Positions 1 to 9,018 are shown, counted from the first letter of the stretch. The stretch is DNA of 64,000 bases from Oscillospiraceae bacterium (GCA_022793675.1 JAAWDH010000049.1:1-64000); one strand, 5' to 3'. Made by a program: numbers and translations. The notes: a model not told the origin generated them from the sequence alone.

Positions 1-120
1 CTTGCAGGGCATGAAAACAGCAAAACAACTATGGACATCTACGCAAAGGTGAAGTATAATAAGCCAGAGGAGTTGTTTGGCGTGGTAAATGGCGCTTTTC
101 GTCAGGCCACGGATGATTGA
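1..120 (+). CDS. Tyrosine recombinase/integrase, C-terminal fragment (5' end outside window)
   Basis: Frame 1 is open from the window edge to the TGA at 118-120 and gives 39 residues. They begin LAGHENSKTTMDIYAKV, which is the end of the tyrosine recombinase catalytic domain. GHENSKTT supplies the final conserved His region (box II), and the Tyr of MDIYAKV is the expected nucleophile. Enzymes of this family (Tn916 Int and phage integrases) insert and excise mobile elements. Only the tail is visible, so integrity, partner excisionase and element boundaries cannot be judged. The following 300 bases hold no further element gene, so this may be the right edge of an integrated element lying to the left. 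Confidence 0.8.
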   Translation, partial: LAGHENSKTTMDIYAKVKYNKPEELFGVVNGAFRQATDD

Positions 121-385
121 AAAATTGCTATTTTTCGTGGTCCCCACATAGGATAACTGAATAATGAAAAGTCGGGAAAGCCCGTAAAATCAAGGAAAAA
201 CGGCGCTAAGAGAATTTCAGTACGGCCTCAAAGCGGCCCGCCGCGCGCCTCAGTTCTCCAAGCGCTAATTTTATCGGTTCCAGTTTCTTTTTGCAGCGCA
301 TCCTGTCTTTGGCGGGATGCGCTGCTTTTGTCAAAAACAGCCTGCAAAAAACTGAAAACTTTTCTTGAACAGTCCCTAACCCCTC
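121..385. other. Non-coding gap downstream of the integrase
   Basis: I see no supported gene between the integrase stop and the ABC exporter promoter. The stretch holds one strong terminator hairpin (293-329) and GC-rich sequence around 225-250. No tRNA-like CCA end or clear attachment-site duplication is recognisable within the window. Confidence 0.5.
293..329 (+). terminator. Rho-independent terminator
   Basis: An 11-bp perfect stem (GCAGCGCATCC at 293-303 pairing with 315-325) is followed by TTTT at 326-329. It lies between the integrase tail and the exporter promoter and insulates the two. Confidence 0.8.
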
Positions 386-414
386 TTGACAGCAGCTGGA
401 TTTTAGGGTAAAAT
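386..414 (+). promoter_or_regulatory. Sigma-A promoter of the ABC exporter operon
   Basis: TTGACA (386-391), a 17-base spacer and TAAAAT (409-414). Just downstream, 429-440 is the dyad TTAG-TTTT-CTAA, a plausible operator. Such paired exporters are often controlled by MarR-type repressors, but no such gene is in the window. Confidence 0.75.
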
Positions 415-483
415 AGCTTTGAAAATGATTAGTTTTCTAACTATGTGTTTGGCGGACGCCAAGCTGAAAGGAAGGATGCAGAC

Positions 484-2220
484 TTGAAACGATGGATGAA
501 GTATGTAAGGCCCTACTGGCCTTATTTCGTCATCGGCCCGCTGTGTATGATCGTTGAGGTCGTGGGCGAGGTGCTGATGCCGAAATTCATGGCGGATATC
601 GTCAATGAAGGGGTTGCGGGGCGCAGCATCGGCTATATCGTCGGCGTATGCGCGCTGATGGTGCTGACGGCGGTGCTGATGATGGCCGGCGGGGTTGGCG
701 GCTCCTATTTTGGGGCCAAGGCTTCGGTGAATTTTGCGGCAGACCTGCGGCAGGATATCTACGGCAAGGTGCAACAGTTCTCCTTTGCCAATATCGACAA
801 GTTCAGCACCGGCTCGCTGGTAACGCGGCTGACCAACGACGTTACCCAAATGCAGAACTTTATCAATATGCTGCTGCGGATGTGCCTGCGTGCGCCGGGG
901 ATGCTGATTGGGGCGCTGATTATGGCGATTGCGATGAACCCCCGGCTGGCGCTGGTGCTGGCGGTGACCATTCCGCTGATCCTAATTACCCAGCTTATCG
1001 TTATCCGTATCGGTTTCCCACGCTTTGGCGCGATGCAGAAAAAGATTGATGCTTTGAACGCCAATGTCCAGGAAAGCCTGACCAACGTCCGGGTTATAAA
1101 ATCCTTTGTCCGCGAGGATTTTGAGCAGCAGCGCTTTGCCCGTTCCAACCGCGACCTGAAAGAAGCAGGGCTGCGGGCGATGGGGGTTATGATTTTCATG
1201 CAGCCGCTAATGACGCTGTTTATGAACTTCACTTCATTGGCGGTCGTTTGGTTCGGCGGCAACCAGGTTATTGCCGGCAGGATGCAGGTGGGCGACCTGA
1301 CTGCTTTTATCACCTACATTACCCAGATCCTCTCGTCGCTGATGATGGTGACGATGATGTTTATGATGAGCTCCCGCGCGCTGGCGTCTGCCCGGCGCAT
1401 CACCGAGGTGCTTGACGAAAAAATCGACCTGACTGACGAAAACGCTGCCCAGCCTGGGCTGCAGGTCAAAGAAGGCCGTATTGAATTCCGGGGCGTCAGC
1501 TTCCGTTACTACAAAAACAGCGCCGAGCAGGTGCTGGACAACATCAGCTTTACGATTGAGCCAGGCCAGACGGTGGGCATCATCGGTTCTACCGGCTGCG
1601 GCAAGACGACGCTGGTGTCGATGATCCCGCGGCTTTACGATGCCGACGAGGGCGAGGTGCTGGTGGACGGGGTCGATGTCCGCGATTACAGCCTTACAAA
1701 CCTCCGCCAAGGGGTCGGTATGGTGCTGCAGAAAAACGTCCTATTCTCTGGCAGCATCACCGAAAACCTCCAATGGGGCGACGAGGACGCCTCGATGGAG
1801 GAAATCCGCGCGGCGGCGGCAAGCGCCCAGGCCGACAGCTTTATCCAGAGCTTTACAGACGGTTACGACACCGAGCTTGGCCAGGGCGGCAGCAACGTTT
1901 CCGGCGGCCAGAAGCAGCGGCTGTGTATTGCCCGCGCGCTGCTTAAGAAGCCCAAAATCCTGATCCTGGACGATTCGACCAGCGCGGTCGACACCGCTAC
2001 TGAGGCGAGGATTCGGCAGGCTTTTGCCGGCGAGCTGAAAGACTCGACCAAGCTGATTATTGCCCAGCGTATCTCTTCGGTCATGGAAGCCGACCAGATC
2101 ATCGTCGTTGACGAAGGGAGAATTACCGGCATCGGCACCCATGCAGAGCTGCTGCAAAATAACGAAGAATACCAGGAAATCTATTATTCCCAAATGGACA
2201 GGAAGGAGGCTGAAGCCTAA
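484..2220 (+). CDS. ABC exporter half-transporter, permease-ATPase, degenerate NBD
   Basis: A 578-residue type I exporter half: an N-terminal six-helix membrane domain (about residues 10-320), then an ATPase domain. Walker A is GSTGCGKT (368-375) and the signature is VSGGQKQR (from 472). Walker B reads LILDDST, so Asp497 stands where the catalytic Glu normally is. This is the hallmark of the non-hydrolysing half of heterodimeric exporters such as BmrC/D and TM287/288. The frame is open from a GTG at 445, but AAGGAAGGA at 468-475 fits the TTG at 484 best. The gene overlaps its partner by one base (TAATG). Likely role: export of drugs, peptides or lipids; substrate unknown. Confidence 0.9.
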   Translation: MKRWMKYVRPYWPYFVIGPLCMIVEVVGEVLMPKFMADIVNEGVAGRSIGYIVGVCALMVLTAVLMMAGGVGGSYFGAKASVNFAADLRQDIYGKVQQFSFANIDKFSTGSLVTRLTNDVTQMQNFINMLLRMCLRAPGMLIGALIMAIAMNPRLALVLAVTIPLILITQLIVIRIGFPRFGAMQKKIDALNANVQESLTNVRVIKSFVREDFEQQRFARSNRDLKEAGLRAMGVMIFMQPLMTLFMNFTSLAVVWFGGNQVIAGRMQVGDLTAFITYITQILSSLMMVTMMFMMSSRALASARRITEVLDEKIDLTDENAAQPGLQVKEGRIEFRGVSFRYYKNSAEQVLDNISFTIEPGQTVGIIGSTGCGKTTLVSMIPRLYDADEGEVLVDGVDVRDYSLTNLRQGVGMVLQKNVLFSGSITENLQWGDEDASMEEIRAAAASAQADSFIQSFTDGYDTELGQGGSNVSGGQKQRLCIARALLKKPKILILDDSTSAVDTATEARIRQAFAGELKDSTKLIIAQRISSVMEADQIIVVDEGRITGIGTHAELLQNNEEYQEIYYSQMDRKEAEA

Positions 2221-4085
2221 TGGCAGTGCGTGACCTGGCAAACCTTTCTAAGCGCTATAACAGCGCTTCTGCGGTCAAAGGCCCCGGCGGGCCTGGCCAT
2301 GGCCCGGGCGGCGGCCCCCGCGGGCGGATGCGGGGCAGCGGCGGCAAGCCCAAGGATGTCCGCGGCGCGGTAGGCAGGCTTTTTGGCTATGTTTCAGCCT
2401 ACAAGGGGCGGATGGCCATCGTGTTTATTTGTATGCTGCTGCGCACGCTGTCGGCGCTGGCGGGATCGTATATGCTGCGGCCTATCATCAATAATTATAT
2501 TGCCGTTGGGCGGATGGAAGGTTTCCTGCTGGCGCTTGGGGTGCTGGGCGGGGTTTATCTGACGAATATTGTCTTCACCTATGCCCAGAACCGGCTGATG
2601 ATCACGGTTTCCCAGACAGCGATTGAGAAAATCCGCAACGACCTGTTCGGCAAGCTGCAAAAGCTCCCAGTCCGCTTCTACGATACCGAAAATAACGGCG
2701 AACTGATGAGCCGTTTCACCAACGACGTTGACAACATCGGTATGATGCTGGACAGCACGCTGCTAAGCTTGGTTTCAGGTACCATTTCGCTTATCGGTAC
2801 AGTTATCATGATGATTTACACCAACATTTGGCTGGCACTGCTGACTGTTCTGTTTACGCCGTTATTCATGAAAGCAGGCGGTTTTATCGCGTCCCGCAGC
2901 CACAAATACTATTCCGCCCAGCAAGCCGCCCTCGGCGCTGTCAACGGTTATATTGAGGAATCGGTGGCCGGCCAGAAGGTCGTCAAGGTCTTCTGCCATG
3001 AGGACACCTGCGAGCAGGAATTCGGCATCCTCAACAGCGACCTGCGCCAAAAGCAGATGGGCGCGCAGTTTTACGGCGGCATCATGGGGCCGATCCTGGG
3101 CAATTTAAGCCAGGTAAGCTATGCGCTGACCATCGGCGTTGGCGGCGTACTTTGTGCAGCGGGGGTATTTGATGTCGGCGGCCTGACTGTTTTTGGCAAC
3201 TATGCCCGTCAGTTCAGTATGCCGATCAACGAAATTTCCAGCCAGGTTTCGACGATTTTCTCAGCTCTGGCCGGCGCAGAGCGGGTGTTCGCGATTATGG
3301 ATAAAGAGCCGGAACAGCCCGATGCCCCCGATGCCAAGGGGATGGAGCAAACCGAAGGCCTGGTAGAGCTAAGCGACGTAACTTTCGGCTATAACCCCGA
3401 CAAAATTATCCTCAAGCACATTTCCCTGACGGCAAAGCCAGGCCAAAAGATCGCTTTTGTCGGCTCTACCGGCGCTGGGAAAACGACAATTACCAATCTC
3501 TTAAATCGGTTTTATGACATCCAGGACGGCGTCATCACCATCGACGGCGTCAACATCAAGCAGATCCGCCGCGATACGCTGCGCCAAAATATCGCGATGG
3601 TACTTCAGGACACCCATCTGTTTACTGGTACTGTGCGCGAAAATATCCGCTATGGGCGGCTTGACGCTACGGATGAGGAAGTTATCGCAGCCGCCAAAAC
3701 CGCCAGCGCCCATAGTTTTATCATGCGTCTTGCCGACGGTTACGACACGATGCTTGAGGGCGACGGCCAGAACCTCTCCCAGGGCCAGCGCCAGCTGCTG
3801 AATATTGCCCGCGCCGCTTTGAGCAAAGCGCCGATTTTGGTTATGGACGAAGCCACCAGCTCGGTTGATACCCGCACCGAACGCCATATCGAGCATGGCA
3901 TGGACCGGCTGATGAAAAACCGTACCACTTTCGTCATCGCCCACCGCCTTTCGACCGTCCGCAACGCCGACGCCATTATGGTCCTTGAACAGGGCGAAAT
4001 CGTCGAGCGCGGCAGTCACGACGAACTCCTCTCCCTCGGCGGCCGTTATTACGAGCTTTACACCGGCAAACGCGAGCTATCTTGA
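2220..4085 (+). CDS. ABC exporter half-transporter, permease-ATPase, canonical NBD
   Basis: A 621-residue partner of the preceding half. A Gly/Pro/Arg-rich cytoplasmic N-terminus (about residues 18-45) precedes six membrane helices. The ATPase domain has Walker A GSTGAGKT (415-422), signature LSQGQ (519) and Walker B LVMDEATSSVD with catalytic Glu544. With the upstream gene lacking this Glu, the pair should form a heterodimer with one functional and one degenerate ATP site. The start ATG overlaps the upstream stop by one base, implying translational coupling. Drug or lipid export is the usual family role; substrate not inferable. Confidence 0.92.
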   Translation: MAVRDLANLSKRYNSASAVKGPGGPGHGPGGGPRGRMRGSGGKPKDVRGAVGRLFGYVSAYKGRMAIVFICMLLRTLSALAGSYMLRPIINNYIAVGRMEGFLLALGVLGGVYLTNIVFTYAQNRLMITVSQTAIEKIRNDLFGKLQKLPVRFYDTENNGELMSRFTNDVDNIGMMLDSTLLSLVSGTISLIGTVIMMIYTNIWLALLTVLFTPLFMKAGGFIASRSHKYYSAQQAALGAVNGYIEESVAGQKVVKVFCHEDTCEQEFGILNSDLRQKQMGAQFYGGIMGPILGNLSQVSYALTIGVGGVLCAAGVFDVGGLTVFGNYARQFSMPINEISSQVSTIFSALAGAERVFAIMDKEPEQPDAPDAKGMEQTEGLVELSDVTFGYNPDKIILKHISLTAKPGQKIAFVGSTGAGKTTITNLLNRFYDIQDGVITIDGVNIKQIRRDTLRQNIAMVLQDTHLFTGTVRENIRYGRLDATDEEVIAAAKTASAHSFIMRLADGYDTMLEGDGQNLSQGQRQLLNIARAALSKAPILVMDEATSSVDTRTERHIEHGMDRLMKNRTTFVIAHRLSTVRNADAIMVLEQGEIVERGSHDELLSLGGRYYELYTGKRELS

Positions 4086-4086
4086 G

Positions 4087-4190
4087 GATACGGGGAGTAC
4101 GGAGGTACGACGCTTTCTGAAGAAAGCTTAGCAAAGACTTTTAATCGCTCGGGCCACTGGGCAGACAGCTGTGGCCGCCTACTGCGTCGA
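4087..4190 (-). repeat. Dispersed intergenic repeat, copy A (minus orientation)
   Basis: Reads, on the minus strand, from a CGACGCAGTAGGCGG-type block through a GCGATTAAAAGTCTTTGC-type core to the hairpin GCTTTCTTCAGAAAGC and a GTAC-rich tail. Related copies sit near 4257, 8925, 15331, 28549 and 47241. It faces copy B across a terminator. Confidence 0.75.
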
Positions 4191-4204
4191 TAAGCTTACA
4201 AAAA

Positions 4205-4236
4205 ATACGCACTCACCAGGAAAAGTGAGTGCGTAT
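4205..4236. terminator. Bidirectional terminator between exporter and tex
   Basis: A perfect 12-bp stem (4205-4216 with 4225-4236, ATACGCACTCAC) with an A-run upstream and a T-run downstream. It terminates the convergent exporter and tex transcripts. It sits at the centre of the copy A/copy B inverted pair. Confidence 0.9.
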
Positions 4237-4256
4237 CGTTTTTATGCTGGAACGGC

Positions 4257-4363
4257 GTGTCGACGCAGTAGGCGGTTATGGCTGCTTGCCCAGTGGCCCG
4301 AGCGATTAAAAGTTTTGCGGAGCTTTTTTCAAAAGCGACCCGTATCCTCCGTACTCCCCGTAC
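4257..4363 (+). repeat. Dispersed intergenic repeat, copy B (plus orientation)
   Basis: Begins GTCGACGCAGTAGGCGG, continues through GCGATTAAAAGTTTTGCGG and the AGCTTTTTTCAAAAGC hairpin, and ends in a CGTATCC/GTACTCCCCGTAC tail that mirrors copy A. Its last bases overlap the 3' end of tex. Confidence 0.75.
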
Positions 4364-6500
4364 TTCTCATCGTTAAAGAAATACGTTTCTTAGCCGGGTC
4401 GACGGAGAGGACGCGGACGCTGACGATATCGCCGACGCGGACGACGTCGAGGGGATGGCTGACGCGGCGGTCGGCGAGCTGGGAAATATGGATAAGGCCG
4501 TCTTGGTGGACGCCGATATCGACAAAAGCGCCGAAGTCGACGATATTGCGCACGGTGCCTTGCAATTCCATGCCAGGTTTCAGGTCCTTCATTTCCAGCA
4601 CGTCAGTGCGCAGCAGGGGCGGGGGCAGCTGGTCGCGGGGGTCGCGGCCGGGTTTCATCAGCTCGCCCGCAATGTCGCGGAGTGTGGGCTCGCCAACGCC
4701 AAGTTCTTCGGCGAGGGCGGCGTATCCAAGCGTTTCGGCCTTCTGGGCCAGCGCCCCCAGCCTGCCGGCTGCCGCGTCGGCAAGGGTGAAGCCGCAGCGG
4801 GAGAGGAGGCGTTCTGCGGCCTTGTAAGATTCAGGGTGGACGCCGGTATTGTCTAAAAGCGAGCTGCCGCCGGCTATCCGCAAAAAGCCTGCCGACTGTT
4901 CAAATGCCTTTGGCCCCAGCTTTGCCACTTTCAGCAGTTCCTTGCGGTTCTGGAAAGCGCCGTGTTCCTCGCGATAGGCGACGATATTGCCGGCGACGGC
5001 GTTAGTGATGCCGGCAACCCTGGCCAGCAGCGGCTGGGAAGCAGTGTTCAGATCAACGCCCACCAGGTTGACGCAGGCTTCAACTACGCCGTCCAGCGCC
5101 GCTTCCAGCTCCTTTTTAGGCATATCATGCTGGTATTGGCCGACGCCGATGGCTTTCGGCTCGATTTTGCATAGCTCTGCCAGCGGGTCCTGCAGCCGCC
5201 TGGCAATCGATACCGCCGACCGCAGCGAAACGTCAAACTGCGGGAATTCCGCCGCCGCCAGTTTAGAGGCTGAATAGACCGATGCGCCGGCTTCCGACAC
5301 CATCATATAGCTGACCTTTTGCGGGATTTCTTTGATCAGCTCTGCTACGAAGATTTCACTTTCGCGGGAGGCTGTGCCATTGCCGATGGCAATGACGGTA
5401 ACGCCGTGCTTTTCAATCAGCTTTGCAAGCGTCTTTTTTGCGCCGGCTATATCGTTGTGGGGCTTTGTGGGGTAGACAACCGTTGTGTCCAGCACCTTGC
5501 CGGTGCCGTCTACGACAGCGATTTTGCAGCCGGTGCGGTAGGCCGGGTCAAAACCGAGCGTCACCGCGTCCTTAACCGGCGGCTGGAGCAGCAGCTGACG
5601 CAGGTTTTCCGAAAAGACGCGGATGGCGGCGGCGCTGGCCTGCTCGAATAGGGTATTGCGCACTTCGCGTTCAATGGACGGCCAAAGCAGCCGGGTATAG
5701 CTGTCGGCGCAGGCCGCCGCGACCCGGTCGCCGCAGTCGTTTTTGGCGCGGACAAAACGCCGGCTGACGATGGCAAGGGCAGTGTCGGCGTTGACTTCGA
5801 GGTTTACTTTTAAATAGCCTTCCCGTTCGCCGCGTTCGACTGCCAGCACCCGGTGGCCGGCTGCGCGGGGGATGGGTTCGCGGTAGTCGTAGTACATTTC
5901 ATAAACAGATTGGGCTTCCGGGTCGGCGGCTGCCGATACCAGCGAGCCGTTTTTCAGCGTGTAATCCCGCAGCCGGGCGCGGACGTCGGCGTCGTCGGAA
6001 ACCATTTCGGCAATGATGTCCATTGCGCTCTGCAGCGCTTCTTCGGCGTCAGCCACCCCTTTGTCGGGGTCGATATATTTTTCAGCTTCTGCTTCCGGGC
6101 GGCCAAGCTTCTGTTGAAGAAGGAAGTCAGCCAACGGCTCAAGGCCTTTTTCCTTTGCGGCCGAGGCGCGGGTTTTGCGTTTGGGGCGGTAGGGGCGGTA
6201 GAGATCTTCCAGTACCGCCAGCACGTTTGCTGCGTCAAGCTGGGCCGAGAGCTCGTCGGTGAGCTTGCCCTGTTCTTCGATGGCGGCACGGATCTCCTCC
6301 CTGCGCTTGTCCAGCCCCCGCAGGTATTCCAGGCGTTCGGCGATTTCCCGCAGCAGCTGGTCGTCTAACGAACCGGTTTTTTCTTTGCGGTAACGGGCGA
6401 TGAAGGGGATGGTATTGCCCTCGTCAATTAGGGCGGCGGCGTTTTCGATCTGCCAAAGCTCTGCCGGGAATTCGGCGGCAAGGGTTTCAAAAATATTCAA
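4329..6500 (-). CDS. tex: RNA-binding transcriptional accessory protein Tex
   Basis: 723 residues, the normal length of Tex. The N-terminal Tex domain contains the family signature NTIPFIARYRKE. A YqgF/RNase H-like core follows (about 320-450), then helix-hairpin-helix repeats (about 490-560) and a C-terminal S1 RNA-binding domain (about 640-710). Tex binds nucleic acid and affects transcription and RNA turnover; it was first linked to toxin expression in Bordetella and is conserved across Firmicutes. The start is TTG at 6498-6500 behind AAGGAAG. Expression is from a perfect promoter at 6631-6659 through a leader with a terminator-like hairpin. Confidence 0.95.
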   Translation of the reverse strand: MNIFETLAAEFPAELWQIENAAALIDEGNTIPFIARYRKEKTGSLDDQLLREIAERLEYLRGLDKRREEIRAAIEEQGKLTDELSAQLDAANVLAVLEDLYRPYRPKRKTRASAAKEKGLEPLADFLLQQKLGRPEAEAEKYIDPDKGVADAEEALQSAMDIIAEMVSDDADVRARLRDYTLKNGSLVSAAADPEAQSVYEMYYDYREPIPRAAGHRVLAVERGEREGYLKVNLEVNADTALAIVSRRFVRAKNDCGDRVAAACADSYTRLLWPSIEREVRNTLFEQASAAAIRVFSENLRQLLLQPPVKDAVTLGFDPAYRTGCKIAVVDGTGKVLDTTVVYPTKPHNDIAGAKKTLAKLIEKHGVTVIAIGNGTASRESEIFVAELIKEIPQKVSYMMVSEAGASVYSASKLAAAEFPQFDVSLRSAVSIARRLQDPLAELCKIEPKAIGVGQYQHDMPKKELEAALDGVVEACVNLVGVDLNTASQPLLARVAGITNAVAGNIVAYREEHGAFQNRKELLKVAKLGPKAFEQSAGFLRIAGGSSLLDNTGVHPESYKAAERLLSRCGFTLADAAAGRLGALAQKAETLGYAALAEELGVGEPTLRDIAGELMKPGRDPRDQLPPPLLRTDVLEMKDLKPGMELQGTVRNIVDFGAFVDIGVHQDGLIHISQLADRRVSHPLDVVRVGDIVSVRVLSVDPAKKRISLTMRSTGSTEDTGRF

Positions 6501-6542
6501 GTGCAGCTTCCTTTCCTTTGTGATATACAGTTTTGCGCGGGC

Positions 6543-6586
6543 GCATGAAAAAGCCGCCCACCCTGCAAAGGCGCGGCGGCCGTCTC
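6543..6586 (-). promoter_or_regulatory. Terminator-like hairpin in the tex leader
   Basis: On the minus strand GCCGCC pairs with GGCGGC and is followed by TTTTTC, about 40 bases upstream of the tex start. A second small hairpin (AAGCG.ACC with GGT.GCTT) lies upstream of it. The arrangement suggests transcription attenuation. I recognise no named leader RNA. Confidence 0.45.
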
Positions 6587-6630
6587 TTCGTCAACAGGAA
6601 GCGACCATTTGTTGGTACGCTTACTTTTTT

Positions 6631-6659
6631 ATTATAACGAAATTGGATGGGATTGTCAA
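6631..6659 (-). promoter_or_regulatory. Sigma-A promoter of tex
   Basis: On the minus strand TTGACA (6659-6654), a 17-base spacer and TATAAT (6636-6631): a consensus promoter. Confidence 0.9.
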
Positions 6660-6904
6660 GCTGACAGTCCTTTTTAATTTTTGGCAGCGCTGGCTACTGG
6701 CGTTCTGGTGCAATTTTTTGCATTTGCGGCGTCAGGATAAGTCGCTTTGAGGGGCCGATGGATACAGGATTTACCTGTCTGATTTCATTTTTTTGCATTT
6801 TAGTCGGTATTTTCGGTGCAAAAAATGGCAATCAACCATATTTTATATAGAAAATCATGTTGAAGCACTATAATTTCGATTGATTTGACGACAATTTTTG
6901 GCCC

Positions 6905-6933
6905 TTTATCTTTCTTCACCAATGCGCTATAAT
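6905..6933 (+). promoter_or_regulatory. Putative promoter of the first sugar-importer operon
   Basis: TTTATC (6905-6910), 17 bases, TATAAT (6928-6933). A second TATAAT lies at 6869-6874. The remainder of the 6660-7029 gap is AT-rich and holds no other gene I can support. Confidence 0.55.
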
Positions 6934-7029
6934 CAGTTCATCAATTATAGGGTGCATAAAGGGCTTTCGGAGCTTGCATTCAGATTCGTCTGTCCAAGCT
7001 GGCCTGCACCAGACGAAAGGAAGGATACG

Positions 7030-7986
7030 ATGAGCAAAATCACCGCTGCCCCCGGCGCAGCCAGAAGCTACCGCAAATACTCCTGGCACAACATCAAGCG
7101 GGACTTCCGCCAGAATTGGCCGTTGCTGGTTATGGTAGCCCCCGCGTTGGCATTTTACATTATCTTCCATTATATCCCTATGGGCGGGTTGATGATGGCC
7201 TTTGAGAACTACAAGCCCAAGCTGGGGCTGTTGGGTTCTAAACTGGTGGGGTTTGCCAATTTCCGGGACTTTTTCAATTCGGTCTACTGCTGGCGGGTTA
7301 TCCGCAACACTTTGATCCTAAGCTTTCTGCAAATCTGCATCGATTTTCCTTTTACGGTAATTTTTGCGCTGCTGCTTAACGAAATCAACAGCAAGCGCTA
7401 TAAGCGCACGGTACAGACCATTGCCTATATGCCTTATTTTATCTCGCTGGTGGTTGTGGCAGGCATCATTATCGACTTCTGTTCGTCGGAAGGGGCGCTG
7501 ACAGCCATTATTGGGGCGGTTACCGGGAATTATGACAACCTTTTGAGCAACCCCGGCAACTGGCGGCCAATCTATATTATATCCGACCTATGGAAGAGCG
7601 TGGGCTTTAACTCGATTATCTATGTAGCGGCGCTTTCAGGTATTGACAAGACGCTTTACGAAGCGGCGGAGATTGACGGCGCCAACCGTTTCCAGCGTAT
7701 CCTTCATGTCACCATCCCCGGCATTACGGATACGATTATGATTATGCTGATCCTGCGTATTGGGCAGATGCTGTCAGTCGGGTATGAGAAGACCGTTCTG
7801 CTTTACAATCCCCAGGTTTACGAAACCGCCGACATCCTCTCAAGCTTTATCTACCGCAAGGGCCTGCAGGAGGCCAACTACGGCTATTCTACGGCGGTTT
7901 CGCTGTTCAACTCGGTCATCAACTTTACGTTGCTGCTTGTCTCCAACGCCATCAGCAAAAAGTACACCGAGTCCAGCCTCTTTTAA
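7030..7986 (+). CDS. ABC sugar importer permease, LplB-type
   Basis: A 318-residue integral membrane permease of the binding-protein-dependent family. Hydrophobic helices start at about residue 36 (WPLLVMVAPALAFYIIF). The cytoplasmic EAA loop EAAEIDGANRFQRILHVTIP, which contacts the ATPase, is clear. The closest named type is LplB/UgpA-like, used for oligosaccharides or glycan fragments. The longer open frame from 6898 is discounted because AAGGAAGGA at 7016 precedes the ATG at 7030. It is followed 27 bases later by the second permease. No ATPase gene is nearby; such systems use a shared MsmX-like ATPase. Confidence 0.92.
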   Translation: MSKITAAPGAARSYRKYSWHNIKRDFRQNWPLLVMVAPALAFYIIFHYIPMGGLMMAFENYKPKLGLLGSKLVGFANFRDFFNSVYCWRVIRNTLILSFLQICIDFPFTVIFALLLNEINSKRYKRTVQTIAYMPYFISLVVVAGIIIDFCSSEGALTAIIGAVTGNYDNLLSNPGNWRPIYIISDLWKSVGFNSIIYVAALSGIDKTLYEAAEIDGANRFQRILHVTIPGITDTIMIMLILRIGQMLSVGYEKTVLLYNPQVYETADILSSFIYRKGLQEANYGYSTAVSLFNSVINFTLLLVSNAISKKYTESSLF

Positions 7987-8013
7987 ACCTAGGAGAAAGG
8001 AAGGGAAATTTTC

Positions 8014-8922
8014 ATGGCTATGGTAAAAAACAAGTCGGTCGGCAGCATCGTTTTCAATATTATCAACTACAGCTTTTTCGCTCTTGTCATCGTGGCCTGC
8101 GTCCTGCCGGTATGGCACGTGTTCTGCGCCTCTTTCTCCGATGCCGGGTGGGTGCTGAACCAATCGGGGATTATCTGGCGGATAGAAGGCTTTAATTTCA
8201 ATGGCTATCAGCTGGTATTTGCCAACCCGAGCATCTGGACGGGCTATATGAACACGCTGATTTACGTTTTTGGCTGTACGGCTATCGGGATGTTCTTGAC
8301 GGTGCTGGCGGCTTACGCCCTGTCGCGGAAGGATTTTCTGTGGGCCAACCCGTTTATGTTCATCATCTCCTTTACGATGCTCTTTTCAGGCGGCATTGTG
8401 CCCACCTACATCCTGGTGACCCAGACGCTGCATATGTTTGACAGCCGCTGGGCGCTGATTATCCCCAACTGCATGAGCGCCTTCTACCTGATCTTGGTGC
8501 GCACGGCGCTGCAGAACGTCCCCAAGAGTTTGGAAGAATCGGCGATGCTTGACGGCGCAGGGCGCTTCACCATCCTCTTTAAAATCATGCTGCCGCTGAT
8601 CAAAGCGACGTTGGCAACCGTTATCCTCTACTATGTCATCGGCAACTGGAACGCTTGGTTCAACGCAATGATCTACCTGCGCGCCCGCGACAAGTACCCG
8701 CTGCAGCTGATCCTAAAGGATATTTTAGTCACGGCGACCGACACTACCAACGCGGATACCTCGATTTTCAATTCTTCTGCTGATAACGGCGATTCGGTGC
8801 TATATAAGCAGCTGATTAAGTACTGCACGATTATGGTTTCGACCGTCCCGATGTTCATCTTCTATCCTTTTATCCAGAAGTATTTTGAATCCGGCGTCAT
8901 GATCGGCGCCATTAAAGGGTAA
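8014..8922 (+). CDS. ABC sugar importer permease, YtcP-type
   Basis: 302 residues with six predicted membrane helices and the EAA-loop sequence LEESAMLDGAGRFTILFKI. It pairs with the upstream LplB-type permease to form the translocation pore. MalG/YtcP-type proteins of this length accompany LplA-like lipoproteins. The C-terminus ends in the family-typical pattern PFIQKYFESGVMIGAIKG. The start has AGGAGAAAGGAAGGG upstream. A dispersed repeat copy lies between this gene and the binding-protein gene of the same operon. Confidence 0.92.
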   Translation: MAMVKNKSVGSIVFNIINYSFFALVIVACVLPVWHVFCASFSDAGWVLNQSGIIWRIEGFNFNGYQLVFANPSIWTGYMNTLIYVFGCTAIGMFLTVLAAYALSRKDFLWANPFMFIISFTMLFSGGIVPTYILVTQTLHMFDSRWALIIPNCMSAFYLILVRTALQNVPKSLEESAMLDGAGRFTILFKIMLPLIKATLATVILYYVIGNWNAWFNAMIYLRARDKYPLQLILKDILVTATDTTNADTSIFNSSADNGDSVLYKQLIKYCTIMVSTVPMFIFYPFIQKYFESGVMIGAIKG

Positions 8923-8924
8923 CG

Positions 8925-9018
8925 GAGATACGAAGAACTGCGGGCCGCTTTCTGAAGAAAGCTTGGCAAAGACTTTTTATGACTCGCATTTGTCCGAGAG
9001 GAAATGGGGCTTCCTACT
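8925..9018 (-). repeat. Dispersed intergenic repeat, copy C (minus orientation)
   Basis: Contains the GCTTTCTGAAGAAAGC hairpin followed by TTGGCAAAGACTTTTTATG and a diverged outer block ending CTTCCTACT. It sits inside the importer operon between permease and binding-protein genes. Confidence 0.65.

Noticed and set aside
121..385. tRNA gene serving as attachment site after the integrase
   Set aside because: I could find no acceptor stem, T-loop GGTTCGA or CCA end in this stretch.
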